Positions 7,950 to 15,992 are shown, counted from the stretch's first letter. The stretch: 26,387 bases of DNA from JBGPYM01 sp041493205 (GCA_041493205.1 JBGPYM010000014.1:1-26387), one strand, 5' to 3'. Numbers and translations are program-made. Notes: generated by a model not told the origin, from the sequence alone.

Positions 7950-7986
7950 ACGGGATTTTTCCAACCGGATTTCGTATGTTGGGAGG

Positions 7987-8826
7987 GTGACGCCACAGCC
8001 CTCCCTTTCCCTCGTTGTTGCCGTGTACAATAAGCCGGCGAACCTCCGGCTGGTAACCGCGGCCCTCGCACGCCAGTCCTTCAGCAACTTTGAAGTCATC
8101 ATCGCCGACGACGGTTCCGGCCCGGCCATCGCCGACGCGGTTTCCTGGGCCCGATCGCACTTCCCATTCCCCCTCACGCACCTCTGGCACGACGACACCG
8201 GCTGGCGGAAGAACACGATGCTTAACAACGCCATCCGCGCGTCGAAGAGCGAGTACCTCGTGTTTATCGACGGCGATTGTCTTTCCTCCCGCCATTTTCT
8301 TTTGGATCACTGGAACGAGCGGTCGCCCGGGCGCGTTCTTCTGGGCCGCCGCGTCGAGACGAGCAGACGATGGTCGGAGTCAGTGACGCTGGAAGATGTG
8401 GAATCAGGCGCGTTTGAACGGCTCGGATGGGAGGAGATCAGGGACGGGCTGGCGGGCCGTTCGCTCCGTGTGGAGGACGGACTGCGGATGAAGAACCGCT
8501 GGGTGCGGAAAATTCTTCTGCGGAATGTGCGCGGGATGCTCGGGAGCAATTTCTCCGCCTGGAAGAAGGACCTTCTGGCGGTGAACGGGTTTGACGAACT
8601 GTATGACGGACCGGGGTGCGGAGAAGATTCCGATATTCAATTCCGTCTTTCCCTGGAGGGCATCACCGGAAAGTCGCTCCGCAACCTGGCGATCCAGTAT
8701 CATCTCTGGCATCCCGCCACCAGAGTGTCCGATGCGTGCTGGGACAGGTTTGAGATGATCAAGAAGACCGCAGAGCCCCGGTGTGTCAACGGGCTGGAGA
8801 AGCTGACGGAGCGCAGGAGCAGCTGA
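7987..8826 (+). CDS. Family 2 glycosyltransferase
   Basis: GT-A fold glycosyltransferase, 279 residues. The N-terminal nucleotide-sugar fold is seen in SLVVAVYNKPANL (8-20) and VIIADDGSG (37-45). The metal-binding DxD is IDGDC with Asp95 and Asp97. A galactosyltransferase-like C-terminal motif is NGFDELYDGPGCGEDSD, just after residue 200, which supplies the candidate catalytic acidic pair. There is no membrane helix, so the enzyme is probably cytoplasmic or peripheral. The donor and acceptor are unknown; polysaccharide, LPS or glycan synthesis is typical. The GTG start is the only ordinary start in the open frame before the first core strand. Its GGGAGG is immediately adjacent, so the ribosome site is poorly placed and the start is less certain than the family. 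The gene converges with the DUF4412 gene. Confidence 0.88.
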   Translation: MTPQPSLSLVVAVYNKPANLRLVTAALARQSFSNFEVIIADDGSGPAIADAVSWARSHFPFPLTHLWHDDTGWRKNTMLNNAIRASKSEYLVFIDGDCLSSRHFLLDHWNERSPGRVLLGRRVETSRRWSESVTLEDVESGAFERLGWEEIRDGLAGRSLRVEDGLRMKNRWVRKILLRNVRGMLGSNFSAWKKDLLAVNGFDELYDGPGCGEDSDIQFRLSLEGITGKSLRNLAIQYHLWHPATRVSDACWDRFEMIKKTAEPRCVNGLEKLTERRSS

Positions 8827-8839
8827 CCGCGCCTGCGCT
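8810..8839. terminator. Inverted repeat at a convergent gene junction
   Basis: AGCGCAGG (8810-8817) and CCTGCGCT (8832-8839) form a perfect eight-base inverted repeat around a 14-nt loop that contains the glycosyltransferase stop codon (8824-8826). The minus-strand DUF4412 gene ends at 8862. The position suits a terminator acting on both strands, but no T-tract follows on either side, so it may be a Rho-type or RNA-stabilising stem instead. Confidence 0.35.
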
Positions 8840-8861
8840 TCCGCCGATCTCACCGAGAATT

Positions 8862-9644
8862 CTACTGCCCCATCTTCTTGAGGGGCGAATCCGTCTTTGT
8901 ATATCCCTCGGGTATTTCGAACTGCGACACGGGCGTCGACCTTCTTTCGATTTTTGTGACGACCGTTGTTACGCCCATCATTTCCGTCTGCAGCGGGAAT
9001 CCCTGGATTTTACCGAATGCTTCGGCGATCCCCTTGCTGCCGACCGGGCTGAGCCCCACCATGCGTTTGCTGAATTCCTCCCAGTCGCCCCGCAGGGCTT
9101 CAAAACCCTTGACATCCTTCGACGTCCACATTGTCAGAAGATCCTTCCCGCCGGAAGTTGCCGTGTACTTGACGCATGCGTACCCGTTGATGGTCTTCTT
9201 CTCTCCGGGGCCGGTGACTTCCACTTTCTCTTCTTTTCCCGTCCCGCCGCCTGCGGAGCCCATCATTTTTTCGATCATTTTCCTCTGTTCTTCAGACATG
9301 TCCTTCATCTTTTCCTGCATCTCCGCCTTGCGCTTATCCATCTGCGCTCCGAATTTCTTCATTCCTTCTTCCATTTCTTTGAAGGTCATTTCGGAATACG
9401 TTTTTTCCGAAGGATTCACTGTATAGAACCGTTCCTTGTCGAGCCGGACGATCACCGCCTGACCGTCATCACCCTCGTGACGGTACATCTTCGGCATCAT
9501 ATATGCTTTTGTGAGTCGCGCTTTGTCTCCCAGTGGGCCTCCGCTGCTGGCGCTTTCCGTATAAAGCCCCTGTGCGAACACCGTCGCCGCGAGCAGCAGC
9601 GCTGCCGCCAGAAAGCCGTACCGCATTGCGATGCGAGAGTTCAT
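8862..9644 (-). CDS. Secreted DUF4412-type protein of unknown function
   Basis: Protein of 260 residues with an N-terminal signal peptide (about 1-24, hydrophobic core FLAAALLLAATVFA; probable cleavage before QGLY). Residues about 90-130 are a Lys/Glu/Met-rich amphipathic helix with a Gly-rich end. The flanking beta-rich parts (for example KKTINGYACVKYTAT and LTMWTSKDVKGF) resemble the DUF4412 class of periplasmic proteins, whose function is unknown. The ATG at 9644 is preferred over the Met at residue 7 because AAGGAA lies at a normal distance upstream. It follows the DUF1460 gene after 53 nt on the same strand and may be the last gene of that transcript. No catalytic motif is visible. Confidence 0.75.
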   Translation of the reverse strand: MNSRIAMRYGFLAAALLLAATVFAQGLYTESASSGGPLGDKARLTKAYMMPKMYRHEGDDGQAVIVRLDKERFYTVNPSEKTYSEMTFKEMEEGMKKFGAQMDKRKAEMQEKMKDMSEEQRKMIEKMMGSAGGGTGKEEKVEVTGPGEKKTINGYACVKYTATSGGKDLLTMWTSKDVKGFEALRGDWEEFSKRMVGLSPVGSKGIAEAFGKIQGFPLQTEMMGVTTVVTKIERRSTPVSQFEIPEGYTKTDSPLKKMGQ

Positions 9645-9697
9645 CGTTTATTCCTTCTGGAAGTGAGTAGGGGAATGTTGGACCGGCATGCTGCTTG

Positions 9698-10606
9698 TCA
9701 GACTGCGGGATCCAGCGGCCGCGCCACGACGATCCCTGTCTGGTCCCCGCGTCCGGCAAGATACTCCGCCAGTGAACCGCGGGATATCTGCACACGCCCG
9801 CCGCTGAGCGGTGCATGAAGAAACTTTGCCACACGGCCTTCGCGCGCCACGAGCCCCGTGTGCGAACAATCCAGGCCTTCCATCGCGCTCGTGATACCGA
9901 TGATGTCGCCGTCACGAAGTGACGGAAGCACCGATTTCACCCTGGCTCGCGGAATGACATAGCGGAGACGTCCCGTCAGGAGTCGTTCCGTTTCCGCGAC
10001 TGCAGCGAAGTCGGCGTCGTTTTCCAGGCGCGGGTACGAGGCCCGGTGTGCAGTCATGAAATGGATCAGGCGGCTGTCGAGATCCCCGCCCAGCTCCTGC
10101 GACATATCAACGACGTTCTTTCTCGCCGTATTGTCGGCGATCCAGTCTGTGAAGTAGTGCAGTCTGCTCGGATAGCCCCGGATCACACCATCGCGGTATC
10201 GCAGGGTTTGAAGTTCCTTCCGGAATCCCTCCGCATCGGTAACTCCCTGCCTGAGCGCCCGCGCCAGGGCCAGGCTGCTCTCGACGAACGTCACGCAATC
10301 GAACTGGCGGAGATTCACCACCAGATGCTCTTCTCCTGGCTCTTCCAGGGTCCCCGCACGGTACGGAGCGCGCGTGAAGCCCTTCCCGATCAGGCTCACC
10401 AGTGTCCCTATCGGGAGCGCAGAGAGATTTTCCGTCTTTCCCCGGGCAAGTACTTTTTCCGCGATTTCCCGGTCGGCGTCTCCCTCCTGGCTCTGCGTGC
10501 GGGCGAGCATCCGGGAGAAGAATCCAGGAATCACGCCTCCCGCCGTCAGAAGTGCTGCGGCAGCGAGGAATTCCCTGCGGGACCGTGCGGTGTGCAGTGC
10601 AGGCAT
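9698..10606 (-). CDS. DUF1460 amidase-like protein with Tat signal
   Basis: Protein of 302 residues matching the DUF1460 (PF07313) group, a papain-like NlpC/P60-related fold regarded as N-acetylmuramoyl-L-alanine amidase-like. The candidate nucleophile is Cys104 in FDCVTFVES and the candidate histidine is His249 in CSHTGLVA; both segments are the most recognisable parts of the family. The N-terminus carries a twin-arginine signal, SRREFLAAAALL (9-20), so the enzyme is probably exported folded to the periplasm and acts on peptidoglycan fragments. The ATG lies 5 nt after the dnaB stop, so it is expected to be co-transcribed with dnaB. Substrate and role are inferred from the family only. Confidence 0.85.
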   Translation of the reverse strand: MPALHTARSRREFLAAAALLTAGGVIPGFFSRMLARTQSQEGDADREIAEKVLARGKTENLSALPIGTLVSLIGKGFTRAPYRAGTLEEPGEEHLVVNLRQFDCVTFVESSLALARALRQGVTDAEGFRKELQTLRYRDGVIRGYPSRLHYFTDWIADNTARKNVVDMSQELGGDLDSRLIHFMTAHRASYPRLENDADFAAVAETERLLTGRLRYVIPRARVKSVLPSLRDGDIIGITSAMEGLDCSHTGLVAREGRVAKFLHAPLSGGRVQISRGSLAEYLAGRGDQTGIVVARPLDPAV

Positions 10607-10611
10607 TGCTC

Positions 10612-12045
10612 TCAGAATGGTTGTTCTTCCGGGCCGACGGGCATTGTTTCCATGCTCGCGAGGGCGAGGTTCTCGAACCGGGCATAGCGCCGCACGAATG
10701 TCAGCGCAATATCGTCCACGGGTCCGTTTCGCTGCTTTCCCACGATGATTTCGGCGCGTCCCTGGACTTCATCCATTTTTTCCGATTTCGGGTCGGTATA
10801 CATTTCCGGGCGGTGGACGAATGCCACCACATCGGCATCCTGTTCGATGGCGCCTGACTCACGGAGGTCGGAGAGGATCGGGCGTTTGTCGGTTCTCCCT
10901 TCCACCGCGCGGCTCAATTGGGAAAGGGCGACGACGGGGATATCGAGTTCCTTGGCGAGCCCCTTGAGGGATCGCGATATGGCGGAGATTTCCTTTTCCC
11001 GGTTCTCTGCATTGCGGGGACCCTGCATGAGCTGCAGGTAGTCAACCACGATCAGTCCGACATTGTGTTCGGCCTTCAGGCGGCGCGCCTTGGCCCGCAG
11101 TTCCAGGATGCCGAGACCCGCGGTATCGTCGATGAAGAGGGGCGCGCGCGCAAGGCGGCCGGCGCCCAGGCTCAGTCGTTTCCAGTCGTCTTCGGGGAGC
11201 CGTCCCGTACGAACGGCGTGGGCATCCACGCGCGCCTCGGCGCACAGCAGCCGCATAATGAGCTGCTGGATCGACATTTCCAGCGAGAAGATTCCGACGG
11301 TAGTCGGCTTGCTCCGGTGCAACGCCGCGTTCGCCGCGAGCGAGAGCGCGAAGGCTGTTTTCCCGGCGCTTGGCCGTCCGGCAATAATGATAAGGTCCGA
11401 CCGCTGCCAGCCGCCGGTAAGCGTATCGAGATCCCGGAATCCGGTGGGTACGCCGGTGACGCCTTCATTCTTGCCATGGATGCTTTCGAGCATCTCCAGC
11501 GTGTCATGGACCGCTTTGTCCATCGAGACAAAATTTCTTTTCAGACGCCATTCAGAGATCTTGAAGATTGCCTGTTCGGCCTGGTCGAGAAGGTCGAACG
11601 CATCCTCCGTCTGATTGAAGGCTCGGCCCGCAATGGCGCTCGATTCGCTGATGAGCCGGCGCAGCAGCGCCTTTTCCAGCACGATACGCGCGTGGTATTC
11701 CACATTGGCGGCGGAGGTCACCTTCATCGTGAGTTCGACGAGGTACGCCTCTCCGCCCACGCCCTCGAGCTGGCCCCGGCGGCGGAGCTCTTCCGCCACG
11801 GTGATTACATCGGCCGGTTCGCTCCGCTCAAAAAGCCGGATGATCGCCTGGAAGATCTTCTTGTTCCGCTCGGCATGGAACACTTCGTCATCAAGGACTT
11901 CGACCGCGCGACCGATCGCTTCCTTCTCCAGAAGCATGGCGCCGAGCACCTGCTCCTCAATGTCGACCGCCTGCGGCGGCATGCGGCCTTCGGAGGCCGG
12001 CCGCTCCGCGGAGGTTTCAATGTGGCGCAACGATCCGTCAGCCAT
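10612..12045 (-). CDS. dnaB: Replicative DNA helicase DnaB
   Basis: Hexameric 5'-3' replication-fork helicase, 477 residues, the usual length and without an intein. The N-terminal domain (about 25-125, DIEEQVLGAMLLEKEAI) binds primase. The RecA-like motor begins with TGFRDLDTLTGG (201-212) and the Walker A loop GRPSAGKT (223-230). The Walker B strand is LIVVDYLQLM near 330. Further signatures are ALSQLSRAVE and DLRESGAIEQDADVV. The start at 12045 is 14 nt downstream of the udg stop. The gene is the sixth of a minus-strand run that begins with yicC. Expression is probably from a promoter far upstream; no strong promoter is seen directly before dnaB. Confidence 0.97.
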   Translation of the reverse strand: MADGSLRHIETSAERPASEGRMPPQAVDIEEQVLGAMLLEKEAIGRAVEVLDDEVFHAERNKKIFQAIIRLFERSEPADVITVAEELRRRGQLEGVGGEAYLVELTMKVTSAANVEYHARIVLEKALLRRLISESSAIAGRAFNQTEDAFDLLDQAEQAIFKISEWRLKRNFVSMDKAVHDTLEMLESIHGKNEGVTGVPTGFRDLDTLTGGWQRSDLIIIAGRPSAGKTAFALSLAANAALHRSKPTTVGIFSLEMSIQQLIMRLLCAEARVDAHAVRTGRLPEDDWKRLSLGAGRLARAPLFIDDTAGLGILELRAKARRLKAEHNVGLIVVDYLQLMQGPRNAENREKEISAISRSLKGLAKELDIPVVALSQLSRAVEGRTDKRPILSDLRESGAIEQDADVVAFVHRPEMYTDPKSEKMDEVQGRAEIIVGKQRNGPVDDIALTFVRRYARFENLALASMETMPVGPEEQPF

Positions 12046-12059
12046 GGGTCATCCGGAGA

Positions 12060-12821
12060 TCATTCTCCCTTTGCCACGAGTTCATCGTGAAGTTTCCTTG
12101 CCGCCTGCACATCTTCCCAGGCCGGCCGTTTCCAGTTTGGATTCCGCAGCAGGGCTGCGGGATGATAGGTCACCATCAGCGGGATCCCTTCGTATTGCAG
12201 GATCCTTCCGCGGAGTTTGCCGAGGCCTTCTTTCGTCTGCAGCAGATTCTCCGCCGCCGTAAGTCCAAGGCAGAGGATGAGTTTCGGACGGATGAGCGCG
12301 ATCTGTTTCCTGAGATATGGTATGCACTGCTCCACTTCTTCGGGCGCCGGTTTCCGGTTGCCGGGGGGGCGGCATTTTAGAATGTTGCAGATGTACACTT
12401 CCTCCCTCTTGAACCGGATTGCCTCGAGTATCTTGTTGAGAAGCTGACCGGCCCGGCCGACAAACGGCTCACCCTGCGCATCTTCGTCGGCGCCGGGCGC
12501 CTCGCCAATCAGCATCAGCGTTGCACGGGGATTTCCCACGCCGAAAACGAACTTCGTGCGCGTTGCTCCCAGGGGACACTTCATACATGTGCAGATGGCT
12601 GCGTTGAAGTCATCCAGGCTCGCAGCATCACCCCATGGTTCAGAGGTGAGGGCCGCCGGAGGAAGCTCGAAGAGCCCGGGGTCGGCGGCGGCGGGATCGG
12701 TGTGTTTGCGTGCGGGCACGGCAGCTCCTCCACGCGGTTGTGTATCGATCAACAGCGTCTCCCCGAACAGCTCCCTTTCCCGCAGAAAGAACTGCCGGAG
12801 GTCAGACAGAAGATCGGCCAT
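12060..12821 (-). CDS. Family 4 uracil-DNA glycosylase
   Basis: Iron-sulfur uracil-DNA glycosylase that removes uracil from DNA, 253 residues. The four [4Fe-4S] ligands can be placed: Cys79 and Cys82 (CMKC), Cys150 (NILKCRPPGNR) and Cys166 (15 residues later). The active-site motifs are GEAPGADED (107-115) and HPAALLRN (220-227). The first 70 residues are a poorly conserved Pro/Ala-rich extension, common in this family. The start is 6 nt after the coaBC stop and the stop is 14 nt before dnaB, so it belongs to the same transcript. Its pairing with dnaB may reflect replication-linked repair, but that is inference. Confidence 0.93.
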   Translation of the reverse strand: MADLLSDLRQFFLRERELFGETLLIDTQPRGGAAVPARKHTDPAAADPGLFELPPAALTSEPWGDAASLDDFNAAICTCMKCPLGATRTKFVFGVGNPRATLMLIGEAPGADEDAQGEPFVGRAGQLLNKILEAIRFKREEVYICNILKCRPPGNRKPAPEEVEQCIPYLRKQIALIRPKLILCLGLTAAENLLQTKEGLGKLRGRILQYEGIPLMVTYHPAALLRNPNWKRPAWEDVQAARKLHDELVAKGE

Positions 12822-12827
12822 AAGTGC

Positions 12828-14045
12828 TCAGTGCATAAGCGAACGCGCACGCGTCAGAATGGCGTGTGCAACATCGATTTTCGCCATCTTCGGGAGGGGT
12901 TCCGGCTCCGCCCCTGTCTGCAGCAGCGTGACCACGTTGGTATCTCCCCCGAATCCCGCCCCTTCCTCGAGCGGGTTGTTCAGGACCACGAGGTCCAGGT
13001 TCTTTGCGCGGAGCTTTGTGCGGGCGTTTTCGAGACCGTCCTCGGTTTCCAGTGCAAAGCCTACCATCACCTGTGCTTTTTTCCGGACGGCCAGCGATTT
13101 CAGAATGTCGGGATTGCGCGCCAGCGCAAGGGAGAGCGTGCCTTCACCCTGCTGGTCCCTCTTGATTTTCTGCTCAGCCACACGGACCGGCGCAAAGTCC
13201 GCCACGGCCGCGCTCATGACCAGGAGATCCGTGTGGGGGAACTCCTTTTCAACCACCCCCGCCATCTCGCGGGCTGTTTCCACATCGATCCGTTGTACGC
13301 TGCGCGGTGTGCGCAGCGTGACCGGTCCGCTTACCAGCGTGACCGCCGCCCCGCGCTGTGCTGCCGCAGCGGCAATCGCAAAACCCATTTTCCCCGATGA
13401 CCGGTTGCCGAGGAACCGCACCGGGTCGATCGGTTCATGCGTCGGTCCCGCAGTCACGAGGACCGATTTTCCCTTGAGATCGCGTTGGGCGTTAGCGAGG
13501 ACAGCATCGAGTTCGCGCACCAGACGGTCAACCTCGGGGAGGCGGCCGGGGCCGGTCAGTCCGCTTGCCAGCTCTCCGGTGTCCGGTTCGATGATGTGAC
13601 ACCCCGACTCCCGCAGTGCCGCAATATTCCGCTGCGTGATCTCGTTCAGGTACATGTCCACATCCATCGCCGGAGCGATCACCAGCGGGGCGCGGAGCGC
13701 GAGGACCAATGTGGTCAGGAAATTATCGGCGATGCCGTGGGCGATTTTGGCGATCGTGTTGGCCGACGCAGGTGCAATGAGCATTGCATCCCCCCACATC
13801 CCCAGCTCAATGTGCTTCGTCCACTGCATGGTCGGTTGTTCCGGCGAGGGAGGAAACATCTCCACCACCACTTCCCGCCGGGAAAGTGTCGAAAACGTCA
13901 GGGGCGTCACAAACTGCGTCGCGGACCGGGTCATGACGACCTGCACTTCTGCCCCGCCGCGCACGAGTTCCCGTACGAGAAACGCGCTCTTGTACGCTGC
14001 AATCCCCCCGGTGACTCCAAGCAGTATACGTTTACCGGTCAGCAT
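12828..14045 (-). CDS. coaBC: Bifunctional phosphopantothenoylcysteine decarboxylase / phosphopantothenate-cysteine ligase
   Basis: Carries out the second and third steps of coenzyme A synthesis from pantothenate, 405 residues. The N-terminal flavoprotein CoaC domain (1-about 185) has VTGGIAAYK, the active His78 in HIELGMWGD and the PASANT motif (92-97). The C-terminal CoaB domain has VTAGPTHEPIDPVRF, NRSSGKMGFAIA and the lysine-containing AVADFAPVRVAEQKIKR. Two CoaC positions differ from E. coli Dfp: Asp128 replaces Asn125 in PAMD and Ser161 replaces Cys158 in ELASGLTGPGR. The rest of the domain is intact, so this looks like a lineage-type variant rather than decay. It lies directly after rpoZ, a common order with gmk. 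panE at 17703 encodes an earlier pathway step. Confidence 0.95.
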   Translation of the reverse strand: MLTGKRILLGVTGGIAAYKSAFLVRELVRGGAEVQVVMTRSATQFVTPLTFSTLSRREVVVEMFPPSPEQPTMQWTKHIELGMWGDAMLIAPASANTIAKIAHGIADNFLTTLVLALRAPLVIAPAMDVDMYLNEITQRNIAALRESGCHIIEPDTGELASGLTGPGRLPEVDRLVRELDAVLANAQRDLKGKSVLVTAGPTHEPIDPVRFLGNRSSGKMGFAIAAAAAQRGAAVTLVSGPVTLRTPRSVQRIDVETAREMAGVVEKEFPHTDLLVMSAAVADFAPVRVAEQKIKRDQQGEGTLSLALARNPDILKSLAVRKKAQVMVGFALETEDGLENARTKLRAKNLDLVVLNNPLEEGAGFGGDTNVVTLLQTGAEPEPLPKMAKIDVAHAILTRARSLMH

Positions 14046-14060
14046 AATGCCGTTCCGGGA

Positions 14061-14405
14061 CTATTCTTCTTCCGTTTCCGGCTCTTCTTCCTCCTTTGCC
14101 GGCGCAGGCACCTCCTTCTCCTCAAAATGCCAGGACAGCTTTCCGGAAAGCAGTTCCTCCAGCGCGACGTCCGTCGGCTTCGGGCGCTTTTCGAATTCGA
14201 GGCTGACTTTCAGCTGGTCGGGGTTGACGTCGTTCTCTTCCGTTTCCGACTCCGTCTTCACCGCAAACATCTCGATGCGCTGGTTAAACTCGATCTTGAG
14301 TTCCTCGTTGATCTGCCGGGCGCGCCGCGACGCCGCCACGATCGATTCGTGGACGTTTTTCCCCTTCTGATTGAAGTATTCCAGGTCAATCGGTTTGATC
14401 GCCAT
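14061..14405 (-). CDS. rpoZ: RNA polymerase omega subunit
   Basis: Small RNA polymerase subunit that assists beta' folding and assembly, 114 residues. The conserved core is near the N-terminus: VHESIVAASRRARQINEE (18-35), the RpoZ helix containing the R-A-R-Q-I signature. It ends in DVALEELLSGKLSW and then a strongly acidic tail (about 95-114, mostly Glu) not found in E. coli omega. The position between gmk and coaBC is the classical location and supports the call. The start is preceded by two successive Shine-Dalgarno-like sequences, recorded separately. Confidence 0.92.
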   Translation of the reverse strand: MAIKPIDLEYFNQKGKNVHESIVAASRRARQINEELKIEFNQRIEMFAVKTESETEENDVNPDQLKVSLEFEKRPKPTDVALEELLSGKLSWHFEEKEVPAPAKEEEEPETEEE

Positions 14406-14406
14406 T

Positions 14407-14424
14407 CCTCCTGCATCCTCCTTT
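14407..14424 (-). promoter_or_regulatory. Double Shine-Dalgarno before rpoZ
   Basis: On the minus strand AAAGGAGG (14424-14417) overlaps the gmk stop and lies 11 nt before the rpoZ ATG; a second AGGAGG (14412-14407) lies only 1 nt before that ATG. Neither is at the ideal 5-9 nt. The pair may increase ribosome loading or allow standby binding. Confidence 0.5.
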
Positions 14425-14986
14425 AGTTCGTCAAGTATGCCGCAACTGTTTTCTTCACTTCCTCAATCGCACGTTCAAGAGTGTCATTGACAACCTGGTG
14501 CTCGAACGACGTCCCCAGGGCGAGCTCCATCGGAACGCGTTCCATCCTGCGTGTGATGGTGTCGGGTTTCTCCGTTTTCCGGTTGCGGAGGCGCTCCAGG
14601 AGATCCTCGACCCGCGGGGGGCGGAGGAAGATCAGGCACGCCTCCGGATAGACCCGTTTGATGGACAGGCCGCCCTTCACGTCGACGTCGAAGAGGAGGT
14701 GCTGTCCGTCGCGCAGCGCCCGCTCCACCTCCGCTTTCAGCGTCCCGTAGTAATCGCCGTATATCTCCTCCCACTCGACAAATTCCCCCGCGTCCACTTT
14801 CCGAAGGAATTCCTCGCGCGTGAGGAAGATGTAATCGCGCCCGTGGATTTCATCCGGCCGGACGGGCCGGGTCGTTCCTGAGACCGAAAACCTGAACGTG
14901 GGGTACGCGGCAAGGACGGCGCGCGCGATTGTCGTCTTGCCAGCCCCGCTCGGGGCGGAAATTACGACCAGCTTTCCCCTGGACAT
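14423..14986 (-). CDS. gmk: Guanylate kinase
   Basis: Phosphorylates GMP to GDP with ATP, 187 residues, a normal family length. The P-loop is SAPSGAGKTT (10-19). The GMP-binding segment includes SVSGTTRPVRPDEIHGRDYIF (written here in part: TTRPVRPDE and GRDYIF) and EWEEIYGDYYGT. The adenine-lid part is RRMERVPMEL and the DVDVKGG strand marks the nucleotide fold. The ATG is 5 nt after the yicC stop. It feeds the same GTP pool that RNA polymerase and stringent-response enzymes use, and sits next to the omega gene as in many bacteria. Confidence 0.96.
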   Translation of the reverse strand: MSRGKLVVISAPSGAGKTTIARAVLAAYPTFRFSVSGTTRPVRPDEIHGRDYIFLTREEFLRKVDAGEFVEWEEIYGDYYGTLKAEVERALRDGQHLLFDVDVKGGLSIKRVYPEACLIFLRPPRVEDLLERLRNRKTEKPDTITRRMERVPMELALGTSFEHQVVNDTLERAIEEVKKTVAAYLTN

Positions 14987-14991
14987 GCGCG

Positions 14992-15867
14992 CTATTCGAT
15001 GTTTTGCACCTGCTCGCGGATCCGCTCAAGCTCCTCTTTCACTCCCACAACGATGTGGGCGATTTCCGTCACACTCGACTTGGACCCGATGGTGTTCGCC
15101 TCCCGGTTCATTTCCTGGATCAGGAAGTTGAGTTTTCGTCCGGCGGCGTCCCCCGCACCGAGAGCTTCCAGAAAGAACTTGTTATGGCTTTTGAACCGGA
15201 CGCATTCCTCCGTGACGTCAAGCCGGTCCGCCATGAGGGCGATTTCCATTTCCAGGCGCCCCTCGTCCAGGGGGCCTTCCATCAACTGAGCGATGCGTTC
15301 ACGCAGCCGCGTGCGTTCGGCGGGCACCTGGTCCTTCGCGAGCAATTCGATTCTGGTCAGCTTCTCTTCCAGAAGAGCAATGCGTGCGCGGAAGTCCCGT
15401 TCCAGTTCCGCTCCCTCGTTCCGCCGCATGGTCTCAAGGCCGTCGAGCGCCTGATCAAGCGCCGTCTGCAGCACCTTCCACTCTTTTTCGTCCGTGCTTT
15501 CCGGCTCACGCTGTTCGAAGATATCCGAGAACTGGAGAAGGTGTTCGAGTTTGACGGATTCCTTCACACGTACCGCCTTCCGGAGCTGGTTCAGGAGCTT
15601 GTAGTACGATCGGGCGGCTGACGCGTTGATGGTGATCGGAATGGTACCACTGTCTTCCCGCTCCGCCGTCGCAACCACGTTCACTTTCCCGCGGGAAATT
15701 CGCTTCCGGATGATTTCTTTAATGTCGTTTTCCCGAAGGCTGAGGGAACGGGGGAAGCGCGCCGTCACTTCCAGAAACCTGCTGTTGACGGTTCTAAGCT
15801 CCACGGAGATAGTGATCCCCTCCGAGGAGGTTTCCCCCCTCCCGTAGCCGGTCATACTGGCGATCAT
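14992..15867 (-). CDS. yicC: YicC family endoribonuclease-like protein
   Basis: Member of the YicC/YloC family, 291 residues from the chosen start. E. coli YicC has been described as an RNase involved in small-RNA turnover; the activity here is inferred from the family. The N-terminus MIASMTGYGRGE is the strongly conserved YicC_N opening. The C-terminal DUF1732 domain is seen in LMADRLDVTEECVRFKSHN and REANTIGSKS. A long coiled region (about 150-220) lies between. The frame is open for nine more codons, but Met at 15867 matches the family start and has AGAGG a short distance upstream. It is the first gene of the minus-strand housekeeping run and is divergent from rqcH. Confidence 0.93.
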   Translation of the reverse strand: MIASMTGYGRGETSSEGITISVELRTVNSRFLEVTARFPRSLSLRENDIKEIIRKRISRGKVNVVATAEREDSGTIPITINASAARSYYKLLNQLRKAVRVKESVKLEHLLQFSDIFEQREPESTDEKEWKVLQTALDQALDGLETMRRNEGAELERDFRARIALLEEKLTRIELLAKDQVPAERTRLRERIAQLMEGPLDEGRLEMEIALMADRLDVTEECVRFKSHNKFFLEALGAGDAAGRKLNFLIQEMNREANTIGSKSSVTEIAHIVVGVKEELERIREQVQNIE

Positions 15868-15956
15868 CCTGCCTCTAGACTTGTGCTTTAGCAAGGAAAA
15901 TTAGATAAATCGGGGTGTATAAGCAATCGAAACTTTCGAACACTCTCTGCACCCCC

Positions 15957-15976
15957 CTGTCCACAAGTTATCCACG
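15957..15976 (+). other. Pair of DnaA-box-like 9-mers
   Basis: CTGTCCACA (15957-15965, two mismatches to TTATCCACA) and TTATCCACG (15968-15976, one mismatch) lie in the same orientation 11 bp apart, one helical turn. A third, reversed copy TGTTGATAA (16021-16029, one mismatch) lies at the rqcH start. Binding by DnaA is plausible but unproven. Confidence 0.4.
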
Positions 15977-15992
15977 TCATTCCCTCATTTCA

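Noticed and set aside
10918..12090. 390-codon open frame on the plus strand opposite dnaB
   Set aside because: It is antisense to a highly conserved gene and shows no family motif or ribosome site.
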